From assembly GCF_009753715.1 (NCBI RefSeq), contig NZ_WQMS01000020.1, positions 1-64,000 on the forward strand: a stretch of DNA of 64,000 nt, read 5' to 3'. A model generated the notes under the pieces. It saw nothing but the letters and a program-made list of their open reading frames with translations. It did not search any database and was not told the origin of the DNA. Positions 17,757-26,023 of this stretch are shown in pieces; positions within the stretch are counted from its first letter, which is position 1, and every line of letters begins with the position of its first letter. Source of the DNA: Sphingomonas horti (GTDB taxonomy: Bacteria; Pseudomonadota; Alphaproteobacteria; Sphingomonadales; Sphingomonadaceae). A program made the position numbers and the translations under genes.

Positions 17757-18727
17757 TTTTCGGCCCGGATCGGCCGTGACAGCAATCCGCCGATCACGTC
17801 GTCCACTGCCGCTTCGCCGCCGAGCAGCGCGCAGACGGCGTCCACGACCGGCATGTCGACGCCGATCTCCCGTGCGGCCTGCTGCAGCACGGGTGCGGTG
17901 TAGGCGCCCTCGGCGACGGACTTGCGGTCGGCAAGCAGCTCGGCGGCGGCGCGGCCCTCGCCTATGCCCTTGCCCAGCGAGAAATTGCGCGAGCTCGTCG
18001 ACGAGCAGGTCAGCACCAGGTCGCCGAGGCCGGAAAGGCCGGCCAGCGTCTCGGCGCGCGCGCCCTTGGCCAGGCCGAAGCGCGTCATCTCGGCAAAGCC
18101 GCGGCTGATCAGCGCCGCGCGCGCGTTCTGACCCAGGCCTCGCCCCTCGACGATGCCGCAGGCGATCGCGAGCACGTTCTTGACCGCGCCGCCGATCTCC
18201 GCGCCGACCACGTCGGTCGAGAGGTAAGGGCGAAAAAAGGGCTGCGCGATCGCTTCGGCCACGGCCCGCCCGACCGCTTCGTCGCCGCAGGCGAGCGTGA
18301 CCGCCGCCGGCAGCCGCGCCGCGACTTCATGCGCGAAAGTCGGGCCCGACAGGACCGCGATCGGCGCGCGCGGCTGCACTTCGGCGGCGACTTCGGACAT
18401 CAGCTTGCGGGTGCCGGCCTCCAGCCCCTTGGAGCAGAGGATCAGCGGGCTTTCGATCGGCGGCAGGCCGGCGAGCACGGCGCGCAGATGCTGGGCGGGC
18501 GGCACCACCAGCAGCATCCCGCAGCCGGTCAGGTCCGCCAGCGTTCCCGTCGCGCGGATCACGGGCGACAACGGCACGGCCGGGAGGAAGACGATATTCT
18601 CGCGCGCGCGGTTGATGCCGTCGACCACCTCCGGCTCGCGCGCCCAGAGCAGCACCTCGCCGCTCTCCGCAGCGACCTGGGCGAGAGCGGTGCCCCAGGC
18701 GCCGCCGCCGATCACGCCGATCGTCAT
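17753..18727 (-). CDS. gpsA: NAD(P)H-dependent glycerol-3-phosphate dehydrogenase
   Basis: A 324-residue enzyme making sn-glycerol-3-phosphate from dihydroxyacetone phosphate for phospholipid synthesis. Visible features are the Rossmann motif [12 protein letters not shown] at 4-15, [10 protein letters not shown] near 140, the catalytic Lys in [12 protein letters not shown] near 190, and [11 protein letters not shown] near 245. The ATG overlaps the tsaD TGA by four bases (ATGA), so it is the second gene of a tsaD-gpsA operon. Confidence 0.97.
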   Translation of the reverse strand: MTIGVIGGGAWGTALAQVAAESGEVLLWAREPEVVDGINRARENIVFLPAVPLSPVIRATGTLADLTGCGMLLVVPPAQHLRAVLAGLPPIESPLILCSKGLEAGTRKLMSEVAAEVQPRAPIAVLSGPTFAHEVAARLPAAVTLACGDEAVGRAVAEAIAQPFFRPYLSTDVVGAEIGGAVKNVLAIACGIVEGRGLGQNARAALISRGFAEMTRFGLAKGARAETLAGLSGLGDLVLTCSSTSSRNFSLGKGIGEGRAAAELLADRKSVAEGAYTAPVLQQAAREIGVDMPVVDAVCALLGGEAAVDDVIGGLLSRPIRAEN

Positions 18728-19758
18728 GCCTTCACGCCCGCGCCGCGCGCCGGAGCGGCGCCCGGATCGAGCGGCCAGCGCGCCCGCGCCGGCGTGTCGA
18801 GCGGGTCGGTCAGGCCGGAGGCGAACCGCTCGGCGCCTGCCCAGGCGATCATCGCCGCATTGTCGGTGCACAGCCACAAGGGCGGCGCGACGAAGGGCAG
18901 GCCGTGCTCCGCCGCGAGCGTCTGCAGCGCCGCGCGGATCGCGCCGTTCGCCGCGACGCCGCCGGCGACGACCAGGGCTGTTGCGCCATCCGCCTTGTCG
19001 AGTGCCCTTTTCGTGCGGTCGACCAGGCAATCGACCACCGCCTGCTGGAAGGATGCGGCGATATCCTCGTTGGACCAGCGGCCGGCGTCGCGTGCACGGC
19101 CGACCGCGCTTTTCAATCCGGCGAAAGAGAAATGCGGGTCCGGCGTGCCGACCAGCGGCCGCGGCAGCGGCACCGCTTTCGGATCGCCCTTGCGCGCCGC
19201 CCGCTCCACCGCCGGCCCGCCGGGAAAGCCGAGGCCGAGCAGCTTCGCCGTCTTGTCGAACGCCTCGCCTGCCGCATCGTCGATCGTCGTCGCCAGGCGC
19301 CGGTAGCGGCCGACGCTTTCGACCAGCAGCAGCTGGCAATGGCCGCCCGAAACGAGCAGCAGCAGGTACGGAAAGTCGAGATCGGGCGAGGCCAGGCGCG
19401 GGCTCAGCGCATGACCTTCCAGGTGATTGACCGCGATCAGCGGCTTGTCCGCGGCGAGCGCGAGGGCCTTGGCGGTGACGAGCCCGACCATGACGCCGCC
19501 GATCAGGCCCGGCCCGGCAGTCGCTGCGATCGCGTCGACATCGGCAAGCGTCTTGCCCGCATCGGCGAGCGCCGCCTCGACCAGCGGCGTCAGCGCCTCG
19601 ACATGCGCGCGCGCGGCAATCTCCGGCACGACGCCGCCATAAGGTGTGTGTTCCGCCTCCTGCCCCGCAAGCCGGTGCGCGAGGATTTCCCGCCCGTCCG
19701 TCACCAGCGCGGCCGCGGTCTCGTCGCAGCTCGATTCAAGGCCCAGTATGAGTGTCAT
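18724..19758 (-). CDS. tsaD: tRNA N6-threonylcarbamoyladenosine transferase subunit
   Basis: A 344-residue Kae1/TsaD protein that transfers the threonylcarbamoyl group to A37 of ANN-decoding tRNAs. Motifs are [11 protein letters not shown] at 5-15, the metal-binding N-H-L-E-G-H at 111-116, L-L-V-S-G-G-H near 138, [10 protein letters not shown] near 161, G-F-P-G-G-P-A and G-G-V-A-A-N near 265. Length is typical. Its 5' leader is occupied by two palindromes and shows no clear Shine-Dalgarno sequence. It is divergent from hemC and coupled to gpsA. Confidence 0.97.
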   Translation of the reverse strand: MTLILGLESSCDETAAALVTDGREILAHRLAGQEAEHTPYGGVVPEIAARAHVEALTPLVEAALADAGKTLADVDAIAATAGPGLIGGVMVGLVTAKALALAADKPLIAVNHLEGHALSPRLASPDLDFPYLLLLVSGGHCQLLLVESVGRYRRLATTIDDAAGEAFDKTAKLLGLGFPGGPAVERAARKGDPKAVPLPRPLVGTPDPHFSFAGLKSAVGRARDAGRWSNEDIAASFQQAVVDCLVDRTKRALDKADGATALVVAGGVAANGAIRAALQTLAAEHGLPFVAPPLWLCTDNAAMIAWAGAERFASGLTDPLDTPARARWPLDPGAAPARGAGVKA

Positions 19759-19761
19759 TGC

Positions 19762-19794
19762 CGGCGCTCTAGCGCCGATTCCGCGCTAGCGGAA
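19762..19794. promoter_or_regulatory. Two adjacent perfect palindromes in the tsaD leader
   Basis: CGGCGCT and AGCGCCG flank a CT loop at 19762-19777. TTCCGC and GCGGAA flank a four-base GCTA at 19779-19794. Both lie within about 40 bp upstream of the tsaD ATG. They could be protein-binding sites or leader hairpins affecting initiation, but nothing in the sequence identifies a regulator. Confidence 0.4.
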
Positions 19795-19810
19795 ATTCGA
19801 CTCTGATTGT

Positions 19811-19869
19811 GCACAAAGAACGGGAAGAGCACGAAGAGAGCATCTTTGTGCGCTTCGCGCTCTTCGTGC
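19811..19869. repeat. Long imperfect hairpin repeat between tsaD and hemC
   Basis: Arms 19811-19837 and 19843-19869 are complementary at 22 of 27 positions around a five-base loop. Each arm contains CACAAAGA- and CACGAAGA-type words, so the element is both inverted and internally repetitive. The left end overlaps a perfect 10-base palindrome, TTGTGCACAA, at 19807-19816. It is unlike the other repeat families in the window and fills most of the divergent promoter region. Confidence 0.6.
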
Positions 19870-19923
19870 GAGCAAATCGGGTTTCCGCTTCGCGGAGGTC
19901 GGCGGGGACGCTACGAGGACCCC

Positions 19924-20835
19924 ATGGAACGCACTCTCCGGCTGGGCACGCGCGGGTCGCCGCTGGCGCTGACGCAGGCGCATATGGTCAAGCGCGCGCT
20001 GGAGGCGGCGCATGGCTGGCCCGAGACGCTGATCGAGATCGTGCCGGTCAAGACCAGCGGCGACCGCATCCAGGATCGCGCGCTCGCCGAGGTCGGCGGC
20101 AAGGCGCTGTGGACCAAAGAGCTCGACCTGGCGCTTCACGACGGGCGCATCGATTTCGCGGTTCATTCGATGAAGGATGTCGAGACGATCCGGCCCGACG
20201 AGATCGTGATCGCGGCGATGCTGCCGCGCGCGGATGTCCGCGACCGGCTGATCGGCGCCGATTCGATCGACGCGATCCGGCAGGCCGGCCGCGTCGGCAC
20301 CAGTTCGCCCAGGCGGAGCGCGCAGTTGCGGCGGCTGCGGCCCGATCTCGAGATCGTGCTGTTCCGCGGCAATGTCGACACGAGGCTGTCGCGCCTGAAC
20401 CTCGGCGAGGCGGATGCGACGTTGCTGGCCGCGGCCGGGCTGGACCGGCTCGGCCGGCCGGAAGTCGGCGCGCCGATCCCGGTCGAGACGATGCTGCCGG
20501 CGCCGGCCCAGGGGGCTGTGGGGATCGAGGCACGGAGCGACGATGCCGAGGTCCGCGGCTGGCTGGCGGCGATCGACGATGCTGCGACCAACGCCTGCGT
20601 CCGGGCCGAGCGGGCGCTGCTTACACGGCTTGGAGCCGATTGCCGCTCGCCGGTCGCAGCGCTGGCCGTGCCGGACGGCGATGGGTGGCGGCTGCGGGCG
20701 CAGATCCTGATGCCGGACGGCAGCGAATCGGTGGAGGGCGAAGCGGCGATCGGCGACCCTGACGACGCGGGCGCGCTTGCGGCGGAGCTGCTGGGCCGCG
20801 CCTCGCCCGGGCTCCGCGCCCATTTCGCCGGATGA
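19924..20835 (+). CDS. hemC: Hydroxymethylbilane synthase
   Basis: A 303-residue porphobilinogen deaminase, the third common enzyme of tetrapyrrole synthesis. Motifs are R-L-G-T-R-G-S-P-L-A-L near the N-terminus, K-T-S-G-D-R-I-Q-D near 40, H-S-M-K-D-V near 79, G-T-S-S-P-R-R-S-A-Q near 123 and A-P-A-Q-G-A-V-G-I-E. The dipyrromethane cofactor Cys lies in L-G-A-D-C-R-S-P at residue 240, matching Cys242 of E. coli. The ATG at 19924 was preferred because the open frame upstream runs through the hairpin repeat. It overlaps hemD by four bases. Confidence 0.97.
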   Translation: MERTLRLGTRGSPLALTQAHMVKRALEAAHGWPETLIEIVPVKTSGDRIQDRALAEVGGKALWTKELDLALHDGRIDFAVHSMKDVETIRPDEIVIAAMLPRADVRDRLIGADSIDAIRQAGRVGTSSPRRSAQLRRLRPDLEIVLFRGNVDTRLSRLNLGEADATLLAAAGLDRLGRPEVGAPIPVETMLPAPAQGAVGIEARSDDAEVRGWLAAIDDAATNACVRAERALLTRLGADCRSPVAALAVPDGDGWRLRAQILMPDGSESVEGEAAIGDPDDAGALAAELLGRASPGLRAHFAG

Positions 20836-21485
20836 CGCGACCGGTGCTCGTGCTCCGGCCGCAGCCGGGCGCGGATGCGACCGCCGCGCGCGCCGCCGCG
20901 CTCGGGCTGCATCCGATCGTGGCGCCGCTGTTCCGGATCGTGCCGCGCGCCTGGACGATGCCCGGCACGCCCTTCGACGCGCTGCTGCTCACCAGCGCCA
21001 ATGCGGTCCGCGCGCTTGACGACCGCATCGACCGCGCCGTGCCGGCCTATGCCGTCGGCGGGGCGACGGCGGACGCGGCGCGCGCCGCGGGCTTCGAGTC
21101 GGTGATCGCGGGCCCGGGCCGGATCGAGGAGCTGGTTCCGCTGATCCTCGCCGACGGCATCGAGTCGCTGCTCCATCTCGCCGGCGAGGACCGCACCGCG
21201 TTCGATCCTGCCGGGCTGCGGATCGAGACGCGGATCGTCTATGCCGCCGAACCGGTGTCGCCGCCGGCCGCGTTCGAGGACGCGCTGGCCGACGGCGCCG
21301 TCGCCTTGCTGCACTCCGCGCGCGCGGCCCGGCGCTTCCGTGAGCTTGCCGGGCCCGGTCGCCGGATCGCGGCGATCAGCGCGGCCGTGCTTGCGGCCGC
21401 GGGCGATGGCTGGGCCGCGACCACGGTCGCCGATGCACCGAGCGACGACGCGCTGCTGGCGGCGGCGGCGCGGCTGTGCCAATGA
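20832..21485 (+). CDS. hemD: Uroporphyrinogen-III synthase
   Basis: A 217-residue HemD-like protein that would cyclise and invert the D ring of hydroxymethylbilane. The family is poorly conserved. Support comes from the start T-R-P-V-L-V-L-R-P-Q-P-G-A, A-L-L-L-T-S-A-N-A-V-R-A-L near 55, Y-A-V-G-G-A-T-A-D-A-A-R-A-A-G-F near 75 and L-L-H-S-A-R-A-A near 160. Its ATG overlaps the hemC stop. It is followed 10 bp later by the mitofilin-like gene, an order common in alphaproteobacteria. Confidence 0.88.
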   Translation: MTRPVLVLRPQPGADATAARAAALGLHPIVAPLFRIVPRAWTMPGTPFDALLLTSANAVRALDDRIDRAVPAYAVGGATADAARAAGFESVIAGPGRIEELVPLILADGIESLLHLAGEDRTAFDPAGLRIETRIVYAAEPVSPPAAFEDALADGAVALLHSARAARRFRELAGPGRRIAAISAAVLAAAGDGWAATTVADAPSDDALLAAAARLCQ

Positions 21486-21495
21486 TGGCGGCCAG

Positions 21496-22368
21496 ATGAG
21501 CACCGACTATTCCTCGCTCGATGTCCGGCCGGCGCGGAGCCGCGTGCCGATCGTCGTCGGCATCGTCGCTTTCATCGCCGGGCTGCTGCTTGCCGGCTGG
21601 CTGCTTTCCCGGTGGGACACGGCGCGCAACTGGCTGCTCGGCGGGCCGCCCCAGGCGACTGCACCCGCGCCGCAGCCGGCCCGTACGGCGCAGGCCGTGC
21701 CGATGGTGGCACCGCCGCCCGCCTCCACGCTCGATCCGAACCAGACGGTGGCGCTCGGCCAGCGGGTGGGCGAGATCGAGACGCGAATCGACCGCGTGGC
21801 GGAGCGCGCCAACGCCGCCGGCGACAATGCCGCGCGCGCCGAAGGGCTGCTGATCGCCTTCGCCGCCCGCCGCGCACTCGATCGCGGGCTCGGCCTCGGC
21901 TATATCGAGGGCCAGCTGCGCGAGCGCTTCGGCGCGACCCAGCCGCAAGCGGTGGCGACCGTCATCTCCGCGTCGCGCGACCCGATTACGCTGGAGGAAT
22001 TGCAGCTCGGGCTCGACGACCTGGCGCCGTCGCTGACCAGCGGCACCAGCGATGAAGGCTGGTGGGCATCGCTGAAGGGGGAGCTCGCGAACCTGGTGGT
22101 GGTGCGCAAGGTCGGCCAGCCCTCGCCGATCCCGGCCGAGCGGCTGCGCCACGCGCGGCGGCTGCTCGAGGGCGGACAGGTCGAAAAGGCGCTGGTCGAA
22201 GTCGCGCGCCTGCCCGGCCGGGCAAAGGCGCAGAACTGGATGCGTGCCGCCCGGCTCTACATCCAGGCGCGCCAGGCGCTGGACGTGATCGAGACCGCCG
22301 CGATCCTGACGCCGCGCGCGCCTGTCACGCCGCCGCCCTTGCTGCCGGAACCGCCCCCCACCATGTGA
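21496..22368 (+). CDS. Mitofilin/Mic60-like inner membrane protein
   Basis: A 290-residue protein with a short cytoplasmic N-terminus, one transmembrane helix at about 18-38, a Pro/Ala-rich linker (about 50-78), a helical segment with N-Q-T-V-A-L-G-Q-R-V-G-E-I-E-T-R-I-D near 85-102, and a C-terminal helical domain ending in a Pro-rich tail. Position after hemC-hemD, topology and the C-terminal R-R-L-L-E-G-G-Q-V-E-K-A-L-V-E-V-A-R-L-P-G match the alphaproteobacterial mitofilin-like (COG4223) proteins, which shape inner-membrane folds in some phototrophs. The long coiled-coil of typical Mic60 is much reduced here. A HemX-like role is the alternative. Confidence 0.65.
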   Translation: MSTDYSSLDVRPARSRVPIVVGIVAFIAGLLLAGWLLSRWDTARNWLLGGPPQATAPAPQPARTAQAVPMVAPPPASTLDPNQTVALGQRVGEIETRIDRVAERANAAGDNAARAEGLLIAFAARRALDRGLGLGYIEGQLRERFGATQPQAVATVISASRDPITLEELQLGLDDLAPSLTSGTSDEGWWASLKGELANLVVVRKVGQPSPIPAERLRHARRLLEGGQVEKALVEVARLPGRAKAQNWMRAARLYIQARQALDVIETAAILTPRAPVTPPPLLPEPPPTM

Positions 22369-22378
22369 TCGCGGGCCG

Positions 22379-23011
22379 ATGGCCTATTCAGTCAAGGAAA
22401 TCTTCTACACGCTCCAGGGCGAGGGGCGGAATGCCGGGCGTGCCGCGGTGTTCTGCCGCTTTGCCGGCTGCAACCTCTGGTCGGGCCGGGAGCAGGCCCG
22501 GGCCGAGGCGACCTGCACCTTCTGCGACACCGACTTCGTCGGGACCGATGGCACGGGCGGCGGCAAGTTCCGTGACGCCGATGCACTGGCTTCGGCCGTG
22601 GCGGCGGAATGGTGCGGGGGCGGGGGCGAGAAGATGGTGGTGCTGACCGGCGGCGAGCCGCTGCTGCAGGTCGACGCGGCGCTGACGGAGGCGCTCCATG
22701 CGCGCGGCTTCGAGATCGCGGTCGAGACCAACGGCACCTGTCCGCCGCCTTCCGGCATCGACTGGCTCTGCGTCAGCCCCAAGGCCGACGCTCCGCTGGA
22801 GATCACGGCCGGCGACGAGCTGAAGCTGGTCTATCCGCAGCCGCAGGCGATGCCGGAGCGGTTCGCAGCGCTCGCGTTCGACCATTTCCTGCTGCAGCCG
22901 ATGGACGGCCCCGCGCTCGCCGAGAACACCGCCGCCGCGATCGCCTATTGCATGGCGCACCCGCAATGGCGGCTGTCGGTACAGACGCACAAGGTGGTGG
23001 GGATACGCTAG
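22379..23011 (+). CDS. queE: 7-carboxy-7-deazaguanine synthase
   Basis: A 210-residue radical SAM enzyme that contracts 6-carboxytetrahydropterin to CDG in the queuosine/7-deazaguanine pathway. The [4Fe-4S] cysteines follow the C-X14-C-X2-C spacing of one QueE subtype (Cys31, Cys46, Cys49) rather than plain CX3CX2C. Other landmarks are I-F-Y-T-L-Q-G-E-G-R near 8, L-T-G-G-E-P-L-L near 90, E-T-N-G-T near 114 and S-P-K-A near 128. It starts 10 bp after the mitofilin-like gene and overlaps the crotonase gene tail to tail by four bases. No other queuosine gene is in the window. Confidence 0.93.
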   Translation: MAYSVKEIFYTLQGEGRNAGRAAVFCRFAGCNLWSGREQARAEATCTFCDTDFVGTDGTGGGKFRDADALASAVAAEWCGGGGEKMVVLTGGEPLLQVDAALTEALHARGFEIAVETNGTCPPPSGIDWLCVSPKADAPLEITAGDELKLVYPQPQAMPERFAALAFDHFLLQPMDGPALAENTAAAIAYCMAHPQWRLSVQTHKVVGIR

Positions 23012-23799
23012 GGCCGGTCGCGGAAGACAGGCGCCCTTTTCTCCACGTTCGCGCGCACCGCCTCGATCTGGTTCGGGGTGCGGATCACGCCGGCCTGCTC
23101 GATGCTTTCCGCCATCAGCAGCGCCTCGGCGTCGTTCGAATAGGCGTTGTAGAGCCGCTTGGAGGCCTGAACGGCGTCGGGATTGCGTGCGGCGATCTCC
23201 CGCGCCAGCGCCATTGCCTGGGCATGCGGGTCGTCCGCTATGCGCGTCGCGAAGCCGAGCCGCACGGCGTCCTCGCCGGTGAACTCGCGCGCGGTGTAGG
23301 TCAGCTCGCGCAACACGTCGTCGCGCACCAGCGTCCGCCAGAGCGCGACGCCGGCCATGTCGGGCACCAGGCCCCATTTCATTTCCATGATCGAGAGGCG
23401 CGTCGCCGAATGGACGATGCGGATGTCTGCGCCCGACATGATCTGGAAGCCGCCGCCGAACGCGATCCCGTGCACGGCTGCGACGACCGGTACTTTCAGC
23501 TCGCGCCAGCCCCAGGCGACGTGCTGGAACAGGTTGGCCGCGCCATGGGTGCGGTCGCGCAGGTCCTTGCCCGCGCTCGCCCCGCCCGACGCCATGCTCG
23601 CCATGTCGAGCCCGGCGCAGAAGGCGCGGCCCTCGCCCGACAATACGACCGCGCGCAGGCTTTTCATCGCGCCCAGGTCGGCAATGGCTGCCGCGATCCC
23701 TTCGAACATCGCCGGATCGAGCGCGTTCATCTTGTCCGGCCGATTGAGGCGGACGTCTGCGACGCCGCCCTCAAAGCCGATCGTTACCCGCTGCGCCAT
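23008..23799 (-). CDS. Enoyl-CoA hydratase/isomerase family protein (crotonase)
   Basis: A 263-residue crotonase-fold protein. The oxyanion-hole segments are G-R-A-F-C-A-G-L-D near 60 and H-G-I-A-F-G-G-G-F-Q near 110. At the catalytic glutamate positions it has F-Q-I rather than E at the first and K-W-G-L-V-P-D-M-A-G at the second. So one of the two glutamates of true enoyl-CoA hydratases is replaced, and an isomerase or other crotonase reaction is possible. It lies at the head of the catabolic region, 120 bp downstream of the acyl-CoA synthetase gene on the same strand, with a family A repeat between them. Confidence 0.8.
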   Translation of the reverse strand: MAQRVTIGFEGGVADVRLNRPDKMNALDPAMFEGIAAAIADLGAMKSLRAVVLSGEGRAFCAGLDMASMASGGASAGKDLRDRTHGAANLFQHVAWGWRELKVPVVAAVHGIAFGGGFQIMSGADIRIVHSATRLSIMEMKWGLVPDMAGVALWRTLVRDDVLRELTYTAREFTGEDAVRLGFATRIADDPHAQAMALAREIAARNPDAVQASKRLYNAYSNDAEALLMAESIEQAGVIRTPNQIEAVRANVEKRAPVFRDRP

Positions 23800-23808
23800 T
23801 CCTACACT

Positions 23809-23898
23809 CCGTCCGGCCTGAGCTTGTCGAAGGCCCCCCTTCTTCTTCAGGCCGCTTCGAAAAGAAAGAAAGGGCTTCGAGAAGCTCAGCCCGAACGG
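23809..23898. repeat. Palindromic repeat family A, copy 2
   Basis: The left arm begins CCGTCCGGCCTGAGCTTGTC and the right arm ends GAAGCTCAGCCCGAACGG. The inner parts contain CCTTCTTCTTC and AAGAAAGAAAGGG. It occupies the gap between the acyl-CoA synthetase and crotonase genes. The arms match copies 1, 3 and 4 with a few substitutions. Confidence 0.8.
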
Positions 23899-23919
23899 CG
23901 TTGGGCGAAAGCCGGAGAG

Positions 23920-25452
23920 CTAAACGATCCGGCTTTCCTTGCCCCAGTACCGATCCCGGATCAGCCGCTTGTAGAGCTTGCCGGTCGGGTGGCGCGGCAA
24001 TTCCTCGACGAAGTCGATGCGGCGAGGCGTCTTCACGCCGGACAGGCTCTGGCGACAGAAGGCGGTCAGCTCGTCGGCAAGGGCGGCGCCGGGCTCGATG
24101 CCCGCCATCGGCTGGATCACCGCGACCACCTGCTCGCCCATCTCGTCGTGCGGCGCGCCGACCACGGCGACGTCGGCGACCGAGGGGTGGGTGACCAGAT
24201 GATTCTCGATCTCCTGCGGGTAGATGTTCACCCCGCCCGAAATGATCATGAAGCTCTTGCGGTCCGTCAGGTACAGATAGCCGTCGTCGTCGACCCAGCC
24301 GACGTCGCCCAACGTCGACCAGCCATGGCGGTTGCGGCTCTCCGCCGTCTTCGCCGGGTCGTTGTGATATTCGAACTGCCGCTCGGCTTCGAAGAAGACC
24401 AGGCCTTCCTGCCTGGGCGGCAGCGCGTTGCCGTCCTCGTCGCAGATGTGAAGCTTCGCCTCGCCGATCGCGCGGCCGACCGATCCGGGCCGCGCCAGCC
24501 AGTCCGCCGCCTTGATCGCGGTGAAGCCATTGCCTTCGGTGCCGGCATAATATTCGTCGATAACCGGCCCCCACCAGGCGATCATCGCCTGCTTGACCGG
24601 CACCGGGCAGGGCGCGGCGGCATGGATCGCGCATTGCATCGAGGACACGTCATAGCGGGATCGCACGTTGTCCGGCAGCTTCAGCATCCGCACGAAATGG
24701 GTGGGCACGAACTGGCCGGCGTTGCAGCGATAGCGCTCGATCGCGGCGAGCGCGGCCTCGGGCTCGAAATGGTGCATCAGCACGATCGTGCCGCCCAGCA
24801 TCTGCACCGTCATCGTCCAGGCGAGCGGCGCGGCATGATAGAGCGGGGCGGTCGACAGATAGACGGTCTGTGGCCCCAGGCCGAAGAACAGGCTGGCGAT
24901 CATCGTCAGCGGCGTCGGTGCATCGATCGCCGGGTCGAGCGGCGGCGGCCGGCGGATGCCTTTAGGCCGCCCGGTCGTTCCGCTCGAATACAGCATCGCC
25001 GTGCCGGCGCTTTCGTCCGCAATCGGCGTAGCCGGCTGGCGGTCGAGCGCGGTCTCGGCCGCATCGAACCCGGCGATCGCGCCCCCATGGCTGTAGCGCT
25101 TGACCGCAGCCGTCAGCGCTTCGGCGACTGCGCCCAGCGCCCCGCTTGCGACGAGCAGCTGGGCGCCGCTGTCCGCCAGGATATAGTCGACTTCCGGCGC
25201 GGTCAGCTTGGAGGAGATCGCGACGAACAACAGCCCGCTGCGCTGCGCCCCCCAGACCAAAGCGAAATAGTCGGGCGTGTTCTCCATGAAGAAAGCGACC
25301 CGGTCGCCAGGCTGCAGCCCGTCGGCGCGGAACCATTGCGCCGCCTGGTTCGAACGCCGGTTCAGCGCGGCATAGCTGACCGCTTCGCCCGTTTCCGCGA
25401 CGATGATCGCCGGCTTGTCGGGCGTGGTCTCCGCGTGGCGGGTTGGGTGCAT
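23920..25452 (-). CDS. AMP-dependent acyl-CoA synthetase/ligase
   Basis: A 510-residue ANL-superfamily enzyme that activates a carboxylic acid through an acyl-adenylate to its CoA thioester. The P-loop-like A3 motif is Y-S-S-G-T-T-G-R-P-K-G near 155. A5 is D-E-Y-Y-A-G-T-E-G near 295, A7 is S-T-L-G-D-V-G-W near 380, A8 is R-K-S-F-M-I-I-S-G-G-V-N-I-Y-P near 400, and the A10 catalytic Lys is in P-T-G-K-L-Y-K near 495. Chain-length specificity cannot be read. It faces the catabolic cluster and is a candidate for activating its starting acid. Family A and family B repeats flank it. Confidence 0.93.
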   Translation of the reverse strand: MHPTRHAETTPDKPAIIVAETGEAVSYAALNRRSNQAAQWFRADGLQPGDRVAFFMENTPDYFALVWGAQRSGLLFVAISSKLTAPEVDYILADSGAQLLVASGALGAVAEALTAAVKRYSHGGAIAGFDAAETALDRQPATPIADESAGTAMLYSSGTTGRPKGIRRPPPLDPAIDAPTPLTMIASLFFGLGPQTVYLSTAPLYHAAPLAWTMTVQMLGGTIVLMHHFEPEAALAAIERYRCNAGQFVPTHFVRMLKLPDNVRSRYDVSSMQCAIHAAAPCPVPVKQAMIAWWGPVIDEYYAGTEGNGFTAIKAADWLARPGSVGRAIGEAKLHICDEDGNALPPRQEGLVFFEAERQFEYHNDPAKTAESRNRHGWSTLGDVGWVDDDGYLYLTDRKSFMIISGGVNIYPQEIENHLVTHPSVADVAVVGAPHDEMGEQVVAVIQPMAGIEPGAALADELTAFCRQSLSGVKTPRRIDFVEELPRHPTGKLYKRLIRDRYWGKESRIV

Positions 25453-25470
25453 GTTCCGTTCCTCTCCCGC

Positions 25471-25551
25471 GTCACCCCGGCCTTGAGCCGGGGCCTACCT
25501 TCTTTTGCGCAGGAGAAGTGAAGGTGGGTCCCGGGTCAAGCCCGGGATGAC
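25471..25551. repeat. Palindromic repeat family B, copy 1
   Basis: The left arm begins GTCACCCCGGCCTTGAGCC, and the right arm ends CCGGGTCAAGCCCGGGATGA. CTACCTTCTTTT and GAAGGTGGG lie inside. It sits in the divergent region between the acyl-CoA synthetase and the first thioesterase gene. Related copies are at 26406, 37114 and 47961. Confidence 0.8.
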
Positions 25552-25591
25552 GAACATTGCACCCGGCGACTCTCCTGCCTAATCCCGCGCC

Positions 25592-26023
25592 ATGCCGCTC
25601 GACAGCGCCTTCGATCCCGAACGCTTCGTCTCGACGCTTGCGTCGCGCGCGCATGGCGGGCTGCTGGGGCTCCGTTATATCGCGCACGGCGCCGACTGGT
25701 CGGAGCTGGCGATCGACTATGCGGAGCGACTGGTCGGCGACGAGGAAAGCGGCGTGCTCGCCTCCGGCCCGATCCTCGCGCTGATGGACATGGCGACCAG
25801 CATGGCGATCTGGATCCGGCAGCAGCGTTTCCGTGCCCAGGCGACACTGGACCTGCGCGTCGACTATCTGCGCCCGGCCACGCCCGGCAAGGCGGTGATC
25901 GGCCGCGGCGAATGCTATCGCCTCACCCGTAGCGTCGCCTTCGTGCGCGGTCAGGCGCATGACGGCGACCCCGCCGACCCGATCGCCCATGTCGCCGGCA
26001 CCTATATGTTCACCAGCCCATGA
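25592..26023 (+). CDS. PaaI-like hot-dog thioesterase, first of a tandem pair
   Basis: A 143-residue hot-dog-fold protein. Core elements are S-G-P-I-L-A-L-M-D-M-A-T-S-M-A-I-W near 55-72 and A-T-L-D-L-R-V-D-Y-L-R-P-A near 82. In the canonical PaaI motif H-G-G precedes the central helix; here it reads S-G-P, with Asp at the usual acidic position (L-M-D-M). It could be an altered active site or one half of a heterodimer with the next protein. The ATG follows the family B repeat, and its last four bases (ATGA) contain the start of the second thioesterase gene. Substrate unknown; hydrolysis of acyl-CoA made by the neighbouring ligase is a reasonable guess. Confidence 0.82.
   Translation: MPLDSAFDPERFVSTLASRAHGGLLGLRYIAHGADWSELAIDYAERLVGDEESGVLASGPILALMDMATSMAIWIRQQRFRAQATLDLRVDYLRPATPGKAVIGRGECYRLTRSVAFVRGQAHDGDPADPIAHVAGTYMFTSP

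Noticed and set aside
22609-25521. A 970-codon plus-strand frame across queE, crotonase and the CoA ligase
   Set aside because: Shadow frame; it overlaps three genes with clear motifs and has none of its own.
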